Shown here in pieces: positions 38,371 to 49,738 of a stretch of DNA of 64,000 nucleotides. Position 1 is the stretch's first letter; each line of letters opens with the position of its first letter. Both the position numbers and the translations under genes were made by a program. The notes beneath the pieces are model-generated. The model saw only the letters and a list, made by a program, of their open reading frames with translations, did not search any database and was not told the origin of the DNA. Origin of the DNA: Gossypium raimondii. Its lineage: Eukaryota; Streptophyta; Magnoliopsida; Malvales; Malvaceae. Where the stretch lies: NCBI RefSeq assembly GCF_025698545.1, contig NC_068575.1:53763980-53827979 (forward strand), given 5' to 3'.

Positions 38371-39599
38371 TTACACTTGAGTAATCTGATTAGTAGCACA
38401 ACCAAAGGTTTTCTCACTGCTGTAACACATATACAGAAAACCATCATCCTCTTTGAAAGATTCATAGAGAGAGTCCATAAGCGTAGCTGCAAATACAGGT
38501 CATAGCAAAAAGCTTGAGAAACTTTCAACGCAACAAAAACATATGACATAATCTTATTGTGGCTTTACCTGTTTGTGGCAACGTGTTCTTCACAAACACA
38601 AACAGTGCTTTTCCAGGGCTCAGACGAAGTCTCAAGCTTAAGATATGAATGAATTGTCCAACAGACATGTCCCGAGGAACCAGATACCTATAAATCGAAA
38701 AGTGCGGCACAGATTTACTCAGCCCTTTTATCTTTTAACAAGAAATTATTATTTGCATATCTACTCAAGACTTAAGTCTAAACTGTGGGAGAACTCTTAA
38801 GTGAATCCTTTTTTAGCAATTTTAGAACCGAGTTTCCCACTTTTATCTTTATATCTACAGAATTCAGCATGCCACAATCTTGATAATTACATTTTTTTAA
38901 TAAAAAAGGAGCACCATCATTACTAGTCTCAATGCATTAGGCAGAGTTTGTGTCTTTAAAAAAAAAGAGGAATTGTAAGGTAGATATACAATAAAAGCAT
39001 GAAATTAAGAGCAAATTGTTGTTGGCCAACACTGAAACTTACTTTTTCTTTTCCATTTCTGGAAGATCTGCTTTTGAGTATCTTTCCACAATCACCTACA
39101 AAAATGAGAAGAACAAAAAAGGAGTATCAGAACCCCGGATTTTAGCAATAACCAGCTAGCTAATTCCTTTTTAAGAAAAAGCCATAATCCATGGAGGGGC
39201 AAAAGCGATTAAGTTCATCTCATCTCACCTGTAAATAGTATAAAGTCTTGATAACTATAATGAACCATATTCAACAAATAAAGAACCAAGTCCATGGATA
39301 AAAAACTTAAATTGATCATATTTATGAAAAAAAAAAACACAGACAGAATTCTGGGAATACAAAGGTTTGACCAAAAGATACGTCGAAGGAGAGGAACCGG
39401 AAAACTTACAGGGACCCGATTGGGATATTTGGCAATGATATCGCGGGATTCTTCAAGCCTTTGGTCTGCGAGTCAATTTAGAACAAAGAACCAACTAAAT
39501 TAAGGGCAAAAAAACAGGGAAGGTTATAAGGAAGAAGAATTTTGTTTAGAGAAGCGAACCGAAAGTGAATTCATCCTTAAAAGAGGGGATCTTTCCCAT
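38371..39599 (-). CDS. ATG8: Autophagy-related protein 8 (clade II, ATG8i-like), five exons
   Basis: Ubiquitin-like protein that is conjugated to phosphatidylethanolamine on autophagosome membranes and binds AIM-containing cargo receptors. Exons on the minus strand: 39599-39560, 39465-39410, 39095-39043, 38687-38569 and 38486-38371, giving 127 residues. Recognisable segments: [23 protein letters not shown], then [39 protein letters not shown] and [16 protein letters not shown]. The conserved glycine is Gly118, followed by nine residues (CATNQITQV). The sequence is nearest Arabidopsis ATG8i/ATG8h, whose proteins from memory end at or very near this glycine, so the tail would require ATG4 processing. 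The exon pattern is ordinary GT-AG. Intact. Confidence 0.95.
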
Positions 39600-39775
39600 T
39601 GCAACGCAGGCGAATCGAGCCGATTGAGACTATCTTTTATAACTACACGAAACCTACAAAAATGGAAGTAGACAGTTAACCGAAAAGTAATCATCGACGC
39701 CGTCTATTTATAGAACTCAAATTAAATTAAAAAAGATTAAAATAATAATTTTAATATGCTAACAATAATCGTCAG
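39600..39775. other. Shared upstream region of ATG8 and tRNA-Phe
   Basis: A 176-bp interval between divergent ATG8 (minus) and tRNA-Phe (plus). It must hold the ATG8 5' UTR and core promoter. A/T-rich just before the tRNA, as usual for plant tRNA genes. No distinct motif that I would name. Confidence 0.4.
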
Positions 39776-39780
39776 GCGGG

Positions 39781-39823
<43 letters not shown>

Positions 39824-39848
39824 GCGTGTTCGATCCACGCTCACCGCA
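39776..39848 (+). tRNA. tRNA-Phe (GAA)
   Basis: A 73-nt cloverleaf starting GCGGGGATAGCTCAGTTGGG and ending CACCGCA. The acceptor stem GCGGGGA pairs with the 3' end, the anticodon GAA is at 39809-39811 in the loop CTGAAGA, and the internal A box (TAGCTCAGTTGG) and B box (GTTCGATCC) are present. No intron. A short T run (TTTT at 39851) follows as an RNA polymerase III terminator. Nuclear eukaryotic type; looks functional. Confidence 0.97.
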
Positions 39849-40900
39849 TTTTAATAATTTTCCTATTCCTTCCATAGGCAGACTCTAGCCCATTTTAAGC
39901 CCACAATATCGACCTTTTTCTGCTTCGGAATTTGAATTGGGCTAAGCCCCACATATTTAACTCACAAAATACCTCACCTTTTCCTCGATTCATCAAATAG
40001 TAATTTGTTTAACTTAAGCTTCCAATTGTTGTTCAACTCAAATTACAAATTATATAAGCAATGGAATTGAATCATATGTTTGTTCAAAGTGATTATTGAT
40101 TTACAGCTTCAGGATGTGTGTATATATATATTGTATGTAGTTACTTCCAATTAATAATTAAAATTTTAATTAGTCAAATATATAACATCAGTAATGTCGA
40201 TGCGACGATACCTTTAAGCTAAAAAAACACACACTCTAAACACCTTAAATTAATTTCCTAGAAATTAAAAGAAAGTATAATTAGGCTTTTAATTTATGGA
40301 TAGATAAAAAAGCATACACCCAAAATCCTCTGACCAGACATGTGAAGGAAGATTGGGAAAGGGTAAAATTATTTATATCCATTCCCTCCCCTTGTCATCT
40401 CATCAGTAAATCACCTATACTATAATGTAGCTAAGCTGTTATGGGCATCCATTCCAGACTGTTTGTTTGTTAGTTTTTGGTTCAAGTCATTTTGAATATA
40501 CTAATTTTTTATTTAAATCCAAATTTAACAAAATTTTAGATTCTCCAAATAAAAGGTACAAATGCCACCTGCACTGTACACACTACTTTGCCTAGTTGAC
40601 GCGTTGCCATCTCATTCACCAATGAAGCAAACCATGAAAGCTTAATCACCAGAAGCGGTTGGTGAGTGAGCCAGATTTCCCGATAAATTTCATTTTTTTT
40701 AAGCCTTAAATAACCAACCAATGTTTGTTTTCCTCTCTCTCACCAAAACACTTGCAAGTTACAAGTCGCGATCCGACATATCCAACGGCTCCCGTTTTGT
40801 TTTCCCCAACTTTTTATATCAGCCGTCTGATCCTGACCTTACCAGATTCCTACCAAAACTGACTAAACCCCTTAACCAGTTAACATATACATCTAATTTC
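39849..40900. other. Spacer and promoter region of the SAM synthetase gene
   Basis: A/T-rich spacer after the tRNA. The right half should include the SAM synthetase promoter. Short open frames here (40536-40721 minus, 40721-40927 plus) look like chance. Confidence 0.4.
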
Positions 40901-41563
40901 ACTATAAATTTCCGGGTTCCTGGCTAGATTCTTTGTGTCGTCGAGTTCCGCTTCTTTAGACTTCTGGTCTGCTAAGCACTCTCGCAACTAAAGACTCAGA
41001 TCCGTTCGGAATTATTTTTCCAGGTTGCCTTTTCTGCCCATTTACTCTTCTTCTTCTTCTTTTATCGCTTTGTTCTGTCGTTTTTGTTTGGAGATCTTGC
41101 TTTGGTGTTTGTAGTAGCAGCGGAAAATGACTGTTCTGTCTTTGTATTCTCTCTCTCTCTCTAGTTAAATTGGATTGAAATGCTTGCAGATCTATGTAGT
41201 TTTCTGTTTGTTTTTGCGATTTTAGCATATTGGTTTCTGGTAATTCTAAAAGGTCTGAGATTCTGAGTTTTGGCTTTTGGAATATTTATGGAGTTTCATT
41301 GCAAAAAAAGGTCATTTTGTTTGGAGTACAACTTCGAGTTGACTTGAAGTAATCATTGCCGGTTGTCCTTTACTTATTTATTTTACTTAAAAAGTTGGTT
41401 CAGTTTTGAGTTCTCAGTAATATCTACTGGATCTGTATTTTTTTTCTCTCTCCAGTATCTAACATCATTATGGTTCTTTTAAATTGATGGAAGTTTATGA
41501 ATTTTAATGTGATTTTTTTTTACCGTCATGATATAGATATGTGCGTGGGTTATATGTGTGCAG
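40901..41563 (+). promoter_or_regulatory. SAM synthetase core promoter and 5' UTR intron
   Basis: CTATAAAT at about 40902-40909 is a likely TATA box, placing the transcription start near 40935. A probable 5' UTR intron runs from 41024 (CCAG|GTTGCC) to 41563 (TGTGCAG|GCTTAG), ending eight bases before the ATG. It is T-rich, as leader introns of highly expressed plant genes usually are. A (CT)n run at about 41148-41162 lies within it. Borders are inferred from consensus only. Confidence 0.6.
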
Positions 41564-41570
41564 GCTTAGA

Positions 41571-42752
41571 ATGGAGACCTTTCTATTCACATCTGAGTCA
41601 GTAAACGAGGGTCACCCTGACAAGCTTTGTGACCAGATCTCTGATGCAGTGCTTGACGCCTGCCTCGCTCAGGACCCTGACAGCAAGGTTGCCTGTGAAA
41701 CATGCACCAAGACTAACATGGTCATGGTGTTTGGAGAGATTACCACCAAGGCCAATGTAGACTACGAGAAGATTGTCCGTGACACATGCCGCTCCATTGG
41801 ATTTGTTTCTGATGATGTGGGTCTTGATGCTGACAACTGCAAGGTCCTTGTTAATATTGAGCAGCAGAGTCCTGATATTGCCCAGGGTGTCCATGGCCAC
41901 TTTACAAAGCGTCCCGAAGAGATTGGAGCCGGTGACCAGGGCCACATGTTTGGTTATGCTACTGATGAAACCCCTGAACTTATGCCCCTAAGCCATGTCC
42001 TCGCAACTAAGCTTGGGGCTCGTCTTACTGAGGTTAGGAAGAATGGGACTTGCCCTTGGCTAAGGCCTGATGGTAAAACCCAGGTTACTGTTGAGTACAA
42101 CAACGATAATGGAGCCATGGTTCCGGTTCGTGTTCACACTGTCCTCATCTCCACCCAGCACGACGAGACTGTTACTAACGATGAAATTGCTGCTGACCTC
42201 AAAGAGCATGTTATCAAGCCTGTCATCCCTGAAAAGTACCTCGATGAGAAGACAATCTTCCACCTTAACCCATCTGGCCGCTTTGTCATTGGTGGCCCTC
42301 ACGGTGATGCTGGTCTTACTGGACGTAAGATCATCATTGACACTTATGGTGGCTGGGGAGCCCACGGTGGTGGTGCATTTTCCGGAAAAGATCCTACCAA
42401 GGTTGACAGGAGTGGTGCTTACATTGTTAGGCAGGCTGCCAAGAGCATTGTAGCAAATGGCCTTGCCCGAAGGTGCCTCGTGCAAGTCTCCTATGCAATT
42501 GGTGTGCCCGAGCCCTTGTCTGTCTTCGTTGACAGCTACGGAACTGGAAAGATTCCAGACAAGGAAATCCTCCAAATTGTGAAGGAGAACTTCGACTTTA
42601 GGCCTGGCATGATCACCAACAACCTGGACCTCAAGAGGGGTGGCAATAACCGGTTCTTGAAGACAGCTGCCTATGGACATTTTGGAAGGGACGACCCTGA
42701 CTTCACCTGGGAAGTTGTGAAGCCCCTCAAGTGGGACAAGTCTCAATCTTAA
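41571..42752 (+). CDS. SAMS: S-adenosylmethionine synthetase
   Basis: Converts methionine and ATP to S-adenosylmethionine, the methyl donor and precursor of ethylene and polyamines; cytosolic homotetramer or dimer. A 393-residue intronless CDS, the standard plant length. Start chosen at [20 protein letters not shown] because the upstream in-frame ATG at 41541 lies within the probable leader intron. Signature motifs: [12 protein letters not shown] near the N-terminus, [15 protein letters not shown] (about residue 116), and the phosphate-binding [16 protein letters not shown] (about 278). The C-terminus [14 protein letters not shown] is typical. Codon use is richer in G/C than the surroundings, as in highly expressed genes. 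The open frames on the other strand are shadows. Confidence 0.98.
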   Translation: METFLFTSESVNEGHPDKLCDQISDAVLDACLAQDPDSKVACETCTKTNMVMVFGEITTKANVDYEKIVRDTCRSIGFVSDDVGLDADNCKVLVNIEQQSPDIAQGVHGHFTKRPEEIGAGDQGHMFGYATDETPELMPLSHVLATKLGARLTEVRKNGTCPWLRPDGKTQVTVEYNNDNGAMVPVRVHTVLISTQHDETVTNDEIAADLKEHVIKPVIPEKYLDEKTIFHLNPSGRFVIGGPHGDAGLTGRKIIIDTYGGWGAHGGGAFSGKDPTKVDRSGAYIVRQAAKSIVANGLARRCLVQVSYAIGVPEPLSVFVDSYGTGKIPDKEILQIVKENFDFRPGMITNNLDLKRGGNNRFLKTAAYGHFGRDDPDFTWEVVKPLKWDKSQS

Positions 42753-44958
42753 ACCAAGCTTTGCCCATCCCCCCTGCTCACTGCTTGCTTTATCCATAGT
42801 GCTGAATAATCCTCATGTTTCTTACCCTATATCTAAGCCATCACCTGAATGTTTCTAATCTACATATGATGTGCCCCATTCATTTTTTTCCCTTTGCTAT
42901 TTGTAATTTGATTTTATGCGTCCTTTATTGACACAGTAATGCATGAGAATTTTGCTTTTATATTTGATGGCCATGGAAGTAAACAATAATCAAATTATTG
43001 TTCTATTAATCTCACCTAAAGGTGGTCTACTGTTTCAGGGTTCAACAAATGCATCACAGACCCGACTACAATATTACTAAAATAGAAGCAAAAGAAAAAC
43101 TTTAGAAATACAGCAGCAACAGTATGCATATGATTTGATAAAGAAAATAAGATCCTGGTTCAGGAAGCAGCTTAAGTAATCAACCCATTTACATGTTTCT
43201 CAGCTATGAAATGTTTGGCTATGAATTATGAGCATATTCATTTAGAGCATGAATAAATAAACACCTTAATTCCAACTACCCTTGACTTTTTCGGCTTATT
43301 CACCTTCAAACTCTTAAGCTACACTTAATAACAATCACTCCAAAATTGAATGAAGAACCGATCCAAGTTCCTTGTACACGACAGCAGTTTGAGCCATCCA
43401 ACTATTGCTTGCAAAGCCGTATTCAGCCTTTCATAATTTATATTTAATTATATGTGTTTCAGGATGAAATTGATAAACTATCTAAGCATTGAGGACTAAA
43501 TGTATTATTATACTGGTTAAAAAAAGTTCACACCAATCATTTAACGAAGAGTGACCAAAATAAAAATAACCTAAAATATTAGTGATTAAATTGAAATTTT
43601 TATAATTGTGTGACCAAAAAATATTAATAATTGAGTGATTAATTCTATAATTTACCCTTATAATAAAAAAAATTGAGCTAGAAAATTTAATAAACAAAGA
43701 ACAAATCCCAGTAAATAGATAATATCTTATATCTCAGCTCGAAAAGTAAATTTCTTCTGTTTTAAAATAAAAGCAATAGCTTTGGAATATTTAAACAAAT
43801 GAAAAACTAAACTCTTGTTTTATTGATTAATAATTTTGCCTAGTCTCAATGGAGTTTGGTTCACTTTAATTTTAAATTACAATTTATTCTATTATATTAG
43901 CAACAATGTCAAGATTTAAATTTTGATTGTCAAAAGATGTTTGATCATAAAATTTATCCAGATTTGAATGAAATGCTTTTATTTGGACAACTCCTTTAAA
44001 ATATAGTGTATGGTATGGAATATGGATATATCTCTAATATGAGTTAATTGTGCAATACCACAAAAAAATGTCAAGATTTGGTGTGAGATTTTTATTTACA
44101 ATTTTCCTCTCATTTTAATGTCAAAACAAATAATGACAACGTTTTATCATTCACTTTTATAATTTTGGTTAATTTTCTTCTAAGCCATAACAAATAATAT
44201 GTTTTAAGCAATGCTATTTAAATCAACTAGGTTAAAATATGAGTTGAACTGGTTTTTAATTTTTAATAATTTATTTAATCAAATCATCCGGACCAATTGA
44301 ACAGATGAACCGATGGATTGGCCAATTCGATTACCGATCTAATTTTGAAAAGCTTGGTTTTAATAAAAAAAATATTTTTATTCTTTCTTTTCTTTGTCAC
44401 TTAGTTTAAAACTTTGGGTTACTTTTCCTCTCAATTTTAGAGATTTAAAATTAATTTTCTAGAAAATAAAATATTATAATATTCAAATTTTATGCCAAGA
44501 ATTTAACATCCATTTTTCGAAACTGTAAAAGGGTGAAATGTAGAGAGTAGATTTAAGTTTGAATGAAGTGTGGACAACATATAATATAACATAAATTTGC
44601 TTGAGATTTGCAAGTGCCGTGAATATGGGCACCAGTTTGTAAGATAAGCTATGTAATGTAGGAATGAGGATGCCACCAAATTTCATCGTTTCAAACATAA
44701 GGATTGATATCTTAGAAATTAATGCTTCTTAGTTTAAGCTCCAAATGGTGAAAATGAAGGGTCTCTTAATGTAAATCCCATGTAATAAAAAATTTGCTGG
44801 TTTCAAAGTCCTTATTTTGCATGAACAGCCTCCATCTCTGACAAAACAGTAGTAGAGCTAGTAGCTATCTTCGTTCCAATGTACCTAATCTCATCCAAAG
44901 ATTTCTCCTGTCGTATTAAAGTAACAATGTATTTTTTATTAAGGAATGATTGTGAAGT
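42753..44958. other. Spacer between SAM synthetase and mannanase genes
   Basis: 3' UTR of SAM synthetase, then A/T-rich DNA. Around 43440-43680 there is a repeat-like stretch with phrases such as GACCAAAAA, GAGTGATTAA and ATAATTTACCCTT typical of noncoding plant MITE ends, but I cannot define both ends. The short minus-strand frames at 43482-43697 and 44483-44698 look like chance. Confidence 0.4.
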
Positions 44959-47716
44959 TCAAGTGAGAGATGATAGCAATCGAGACTGTTGAGCAATGAC
45001 AGAAGCAGTGGAAGGGCTCTGTTCCAAGACAACTTGGTAACCATCCCCCATGTTATCCATTCCAAGGCTCAAGAGCTGCCAAAACAGCCCACCGTCACAT
45101 GATCCCCCATTCCTGGCACTGCTGTAGATTGCTTTGTAAATCCTCTGGAAATACTCGTTTCTTTTCTCTAAGCTGTAACCTGGCAGCTTGAAAGACTTGC
45201 CAAACTCTCCTATTACCAGTGGTTTTTTCAGCACTGAATTGCAGTCCATGGTATGGGCTTCAATCCATTTGTCTACAAAACCAAGCTGGGCCTCTTCGCT
45301 TGAATTTGTCGATGGTAACCTGCAATTGCAGCATTTAATCATAACAAACATTAGTTTTAATCCCCCATGGAGAAGAGCTACTGAACTGAATTGTGATATT
45401 ACCATTGCTCAGGGTATATATGGATAGTAGCAAAATCGACCTCGGGGATCTGATTATTGGAAATGAAGTCGGTCCCAATGGAATAGCTATTTGGATTATA
45501 CTGTTTCTTCTCTGGCATCGATTCCCCATAGAATCCTTCAAGTCCTATTTCCAGTAGGTGATAATTATCAATGGACTTCACATGTGCAGCCATTTCTTTT
45601 ACCCAATTCTGTAAATTATATTCAGCAAAAAAGGAACAAGTTGTTTAGCCCTGACTCTACAATTTTGATATGTTCTAACATAAATCAGCTCAGTATGGGA
45701 ATTACAAGTATTAAACAAATAGTTCATACAATTAGCTGTATAGCAAATTCCAAATTTTGGTAAGATATGATTGAGAAGTTGGTGAAATATAAAAAGTAGG
45801 TTATAAAATTTGGGTGAAGTGGGCATAAGAAAATGTCCAACCACAACCTATTAGAGGAAACTTCAACAACTTGAAGGAATTCCAAACAAACAGAAAGAAC
45901 AAAAGCAGCAAAATTGTCTGTCACTACGAAACATCGAACCAGGATTCCGATTCTCAATTGCTCTTAGATGGTTTCTTCATATGATTCCCCTGTGGAGTTA
46001 CATGCGTGTATGCTACGCATTCCAAGCCAAAACAGCTTTTAAGTTTCTTATCAATTTACAACAAGAAGAAACCAATATTTTCCATCGCTAGTCTAGTCAC
46101 TTCTTATCCGTGATCATCCACCAATGTGAAAACTCAATTGGGTTTGGTTCTTTTAGCTGGAATGACTTGATTTCATTTTCCTTGAATTGAAATTAAGGTC
46201 AATCCACTGTAAACAGAGCTAATCTATTTGATGTCTTTTCTCACCTTTACTACTTTATTACTCGCTACTTCTTTCTAGCTAGTGTTCACATGATGATCAG
46301 AAAGCACATTTGTAACGCTATTGCAATTTGCATGCGTCGCTTTTTTACGTGTCGTAGACAAGACTTAACATGATGCAACTGGCAAAATTAGCTCGAAAAT
46401 CGAACCTGAAGATTAGCTCCAGATGGATCACTGGGGCAACGAGGCTCGTTCATTAGTTCCCAAGCAAAGATGATAGGATCGTCTTTATATGCCACTCCAG
46501 TAATCGTGTTGATTCTCGTGAGCACTGCCTGCAATTCAAGTTCTGATTATTGGATACTGTACCTGCTTGTTATATTGTATGACTTATTAAAAACATATCC
46601 AGCGTATTATACTATATGTAGATAATGGCGATAGGAATAATCGCAAAGTTATAAAAAAGAAAAATAAAAACACCTAAATTTTTCATGGAAAACACTTATC
46701 TAAAAAAAATCACTAAAAAAAAGAAATTCACTAATTTTAGAAAACAGAGATCAATTTTGTTTTCTTTCCATCCTAACAAAAGTGTAAAAGGTTTGACTAT
46801 TGAAGTCATTGGATGTTTAAAGTTAGGTGGATGAAGGCAGGAATCATAGAGTGGACCCAACCAGGTACCAGGGACCTGGCAAAGTCCCTTGGTTAGGTTC
46901 TCAGTTTTTCACCATCCTTGCTAAACTGGACAACTTTTCATGAATTTGAAGACCAAACCCAAAGAAACCGCCCCGAATTAGTTGCAAACATTTATTAGAT
47001 GGGAGAAAATGGGGTTCGTGAAATTAATACAATTACGTTACAGAAAATCAAAAGCTGTAAACCAACGTACCGTAATATGATTCTTGTAGTATTTTTTGAC
47101 AACAGAGTCTGTAAAAAAATCATCTTCTTTGCTCAGGTTCCGACCTCGTTGCTTTGCCCATTGAACGTATTTATCTTTTCCTCCGAAATCTTTGAAGTTA
47201 TTTGCCAAACTCAGAATCAAATGAATTCCATACTTGTTAGCTTCCGCTACAACAAAGTCCAGTCCCTGTAAAATAATTAACCATATAAGAAGGAGAACCC
47301 CTTCCTTTTATTGTAATTTATAAAACTGTAGCCAAAAGATAAAAAATTGAAGTCATCTGTGCTACCTTGAAGACGTCTTCATTGTAAGAACCAGGGGAAT
47401 TCTGAAGAGGCTTGTAATCACCATCGTTAAACGCCCAAGTTCTTGCTATGTTCATGCCATACTTGGAGGCTTCTCGAAATGCGTCAGTAACCTTGCTCCT
47501 CGTAGAATTGTCAGACGCAAACATCATCATCCAATATGCATTGAAGCCATTCAAGTAGAAAGGCTTTCCATTTATGACAAACTTAGTTGCTGTTGTTTGA
47601 ACGAAGCCGGTGCCGCCAGCATCAGCCCGAGCATAATAAATTCCATGGCGGAAGTCCATCGTCAGGATGAGGACTAACAGTACGATGAAGCTGTTAAACC
47701 AATGACTTGCCTTCAT
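44959..47716 (-). CDS. Secreted mannan endo-1,4-beta-mannosidase (GH5_7), five exons
   Basis: Cleaves internal beta-1,4-mannosidic bonds of cell-wall mannans. Exons on the minus strand: 47716-47366, 47265-47071, 46528-46406, 45608-45403 and 45319-44959. All have GT-AG borders, sum to 1236 bp and give 411 residues. The hydrophobic N-terminus (about 1-30) is a signal peptide. The GH5 barrel begins [20 protein letters not shown]. The acid/base glutamate is Glu210 in WELMNEPRC and the nucleophile is Glu330 in VIGEFGKS. Other family segments are [12 protein letters not shown] and [10 protein letters not shown]. Length fits plant MAN proteins. A TATATA stretch at 47779-47785 lies about 65 bp upstream on the same strand and may be the TATA box. 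Intact. Confidence 0.95.
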
Positions 47717-49738
47717 ATTGCACAGACTTGGAAAGCTTGGTTATGAAATTACAAGCAGAAAACGAGATGGAGTGGAACATATATACACAAGAGAATGAAA
47801 ACAAAACTTGGAGAGATTGGAGGTGGGGAATGTTGGTGTGGTCTAAAATAGGAATAAAAATTTACAAGATACAATACGGTACAAAATAAAAACATATATT
47901 ATGTGGCACACCGGGGGTGGATGAGAAAAATGATGAATAAACAAATATATTTAGTGGATAGTTTTTTTTAGATGAAAAAATAAATTATACTTGATTTTAT
48001 ATTTATTAATTTTTAAATTTATTTGTGTTATAACAATTAACTTATACACGATGTTGGGATAAACTAGTGGTGCATAGAGCCACTAAAGATGGAGGTTTAA
48101 GAGCTAGTTTTAGCAGAGTGATGATCGTTGCTTGATCTCATATTGTTTGTACGTCCGGTTCTCTCTTTGTTTCTCTTGATTAGAGGTGTTCATTGGTTGA
48201 GCAGAGCTTAAATATTATATTATCATACTTTATATGCTTGTTCAAGTCTAACCTGGTTCAAAATATGAGCTTAAATTTTTATCTAAGCATGTCAATATTT
48301 GTAAATGACTAATCCAAATCCATTTTAGATCCACTCATATTATTTATAATTTAATATTTTATATATTTATCATTTGTTGAAATTTTATATATAGACTAAC
48401 TTAATATTTTTTTAATGTTTTCCTTGTAGTATTATATATTATAATAGATTTAATTTTTATATGTTATATATTACATAACATATATAAAAGTAGCATAATA
48501 TAATATATTAAAAACTTAGAGAATGGGTTGAGTGGGGCCAGGTTCAAGCATTGAATGTTTGAATCTGAACCCAAGCTTAAAAATGGTCTCTTTTTTTTTT
48601 TGCCCAAGCCTATTTTTTTAGTCTAATATTTTAATCCAAATCCTTCTAAATTTCAAGTGGGCTTTAGAACTTGGATACTATATAAACGTAACATAATATA
48701 ATATAATACAAACTTAAAAAACAGGCTGAGTGGGGTCGGGCCCAAGCCTTGAATGTTTGAATTTAAGCCCAGGTTTAAATAGTCTAATTTTGTTTTTTTG
48801 CCCAAGCTTATTTTTGAGCCTAATATTTTGGCTCAAATCTTCCTAAATTTCAGGTAGGCTTTCGAACTTGAATGGGTAGTCCGACTATTGAACAAGTTCA
48901 ATCTTGCCCTCTTAATCTTTAGAAGAGGAGATATTTATACAAGAATGAGGGTTTGGAGTGGGTTCTCCATATCATGATTGATTCTTTAGAAGAGCCCAAT
49001 TTAGACCCAAATTAAGGTATGGTCCAAACATATTCCAATGTGGGGTTAGAGAGTTTAGAAATCGAAAGTATTAATAAGATTAAATTTGATGTGATGACTG
49101 TCATTGGTGGAGTCATGATGATGTTCTCTTTGTGGCGTCAAGGTGATGGGGTGTCTCTTTTAGGCGATGTTCTCTCCATAGAGGTATTACAATTACCCCC
49201 AGTCAAAGAGAAGTTTATAAAATGAACTTATTTGATACTATAATTTTGGGGTGATGGGGTGTATTTTTTAGGTGAAAGTAAAGTTTCTACGATTTGGCCA
49301 CTTCAGAACTGAACTCCTTTCACCTTAAGTAAAGATCTTAAGTCTTTTGAGAAGAGCTCAATTTTGTAAATTTTGAGCAACATGTTTTAACCCTTCACAT
49401 TGTATGCTTTTTTTGTACTTTTCTCATATGCTTTTAAAGTTAATCAATTTCCTTCCTTTTTTCCTAGTAAGTCATTTTGCATTTTTTTTTTGTTTTTAAA
49501 AAAGCTTTTAGCTTTTGCCTCTTTGTTTATTTTCTTTTCTTGTTATCTCGCTTCATAATAAACCATGGCAAGTTCATCAAAGAAACCAATAAAGGAAAAT
49601 GAAATTTCAAGAAAATGACTTTCCTACTTCCAATTACTGTATTTAGTGTACAACCATGACAAAAAAACACGTCGTGGGTTCTTCAATTTAAAAGGATTAG
49701 GGGTTCCCATTATAGATATGGATTTGCCACTAGAGAAT
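47717..49738. other. Repeat-rich spacer left of the second copia fossil
   Basis: After the mannanase promoter the sequence turns repetitive. 48066-48180 resembles 54790-54900 (see findings). 48182-48905 looks like a decayed noncoding element starting GAGGTGTTCATTGGTTGAGC, with an internal tandem duplication of about 190 bp (about 48480-48670 and 48671-48860, phrases GAGTGGGG, CAAGC..TTGAATGTTTGAAT, CTAATATTTT). 48905-49560 resembles old retroelement noncoding sequence. No host gene seen. Confidence 0.45.
48480..48860 (+). repeat. Tandem duplication of about 190 bp
   Basis: Two diverged units share the ordered phrases GCATAATATAATATA / ACATAATATAATATA, GGGTTGAGTGGGG / GGCTGAGTGGGG, TTGAATGTTTGAAT, GCCCAAGC, AATATTTT and AAATTTCA(A/G)GT(G/A)GGCTTT. 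Noncoding. Probably part of a decayed transposable element. Confidence 0.65.

Noticed and set aside
41541-41570. Upstream in-frame ATG ten codons before the SAM synthetase start
   Set aside because: It lies in the probable 5' UTR intron before TGTGCAG, and the family starts at [14 protein letters not shown].
42060-42797. 245-residue minus-strand open frame
   Set aside because: Antisense shadow of the SAM synthetase CDS, caused by its codon bias; no domain.
47038-47271. Plus-strand open frame 46999-47271 and neighbours opposite the mannanase exons
   Set aside because: Shadows of mannanase exon 2 on the opposite strand.
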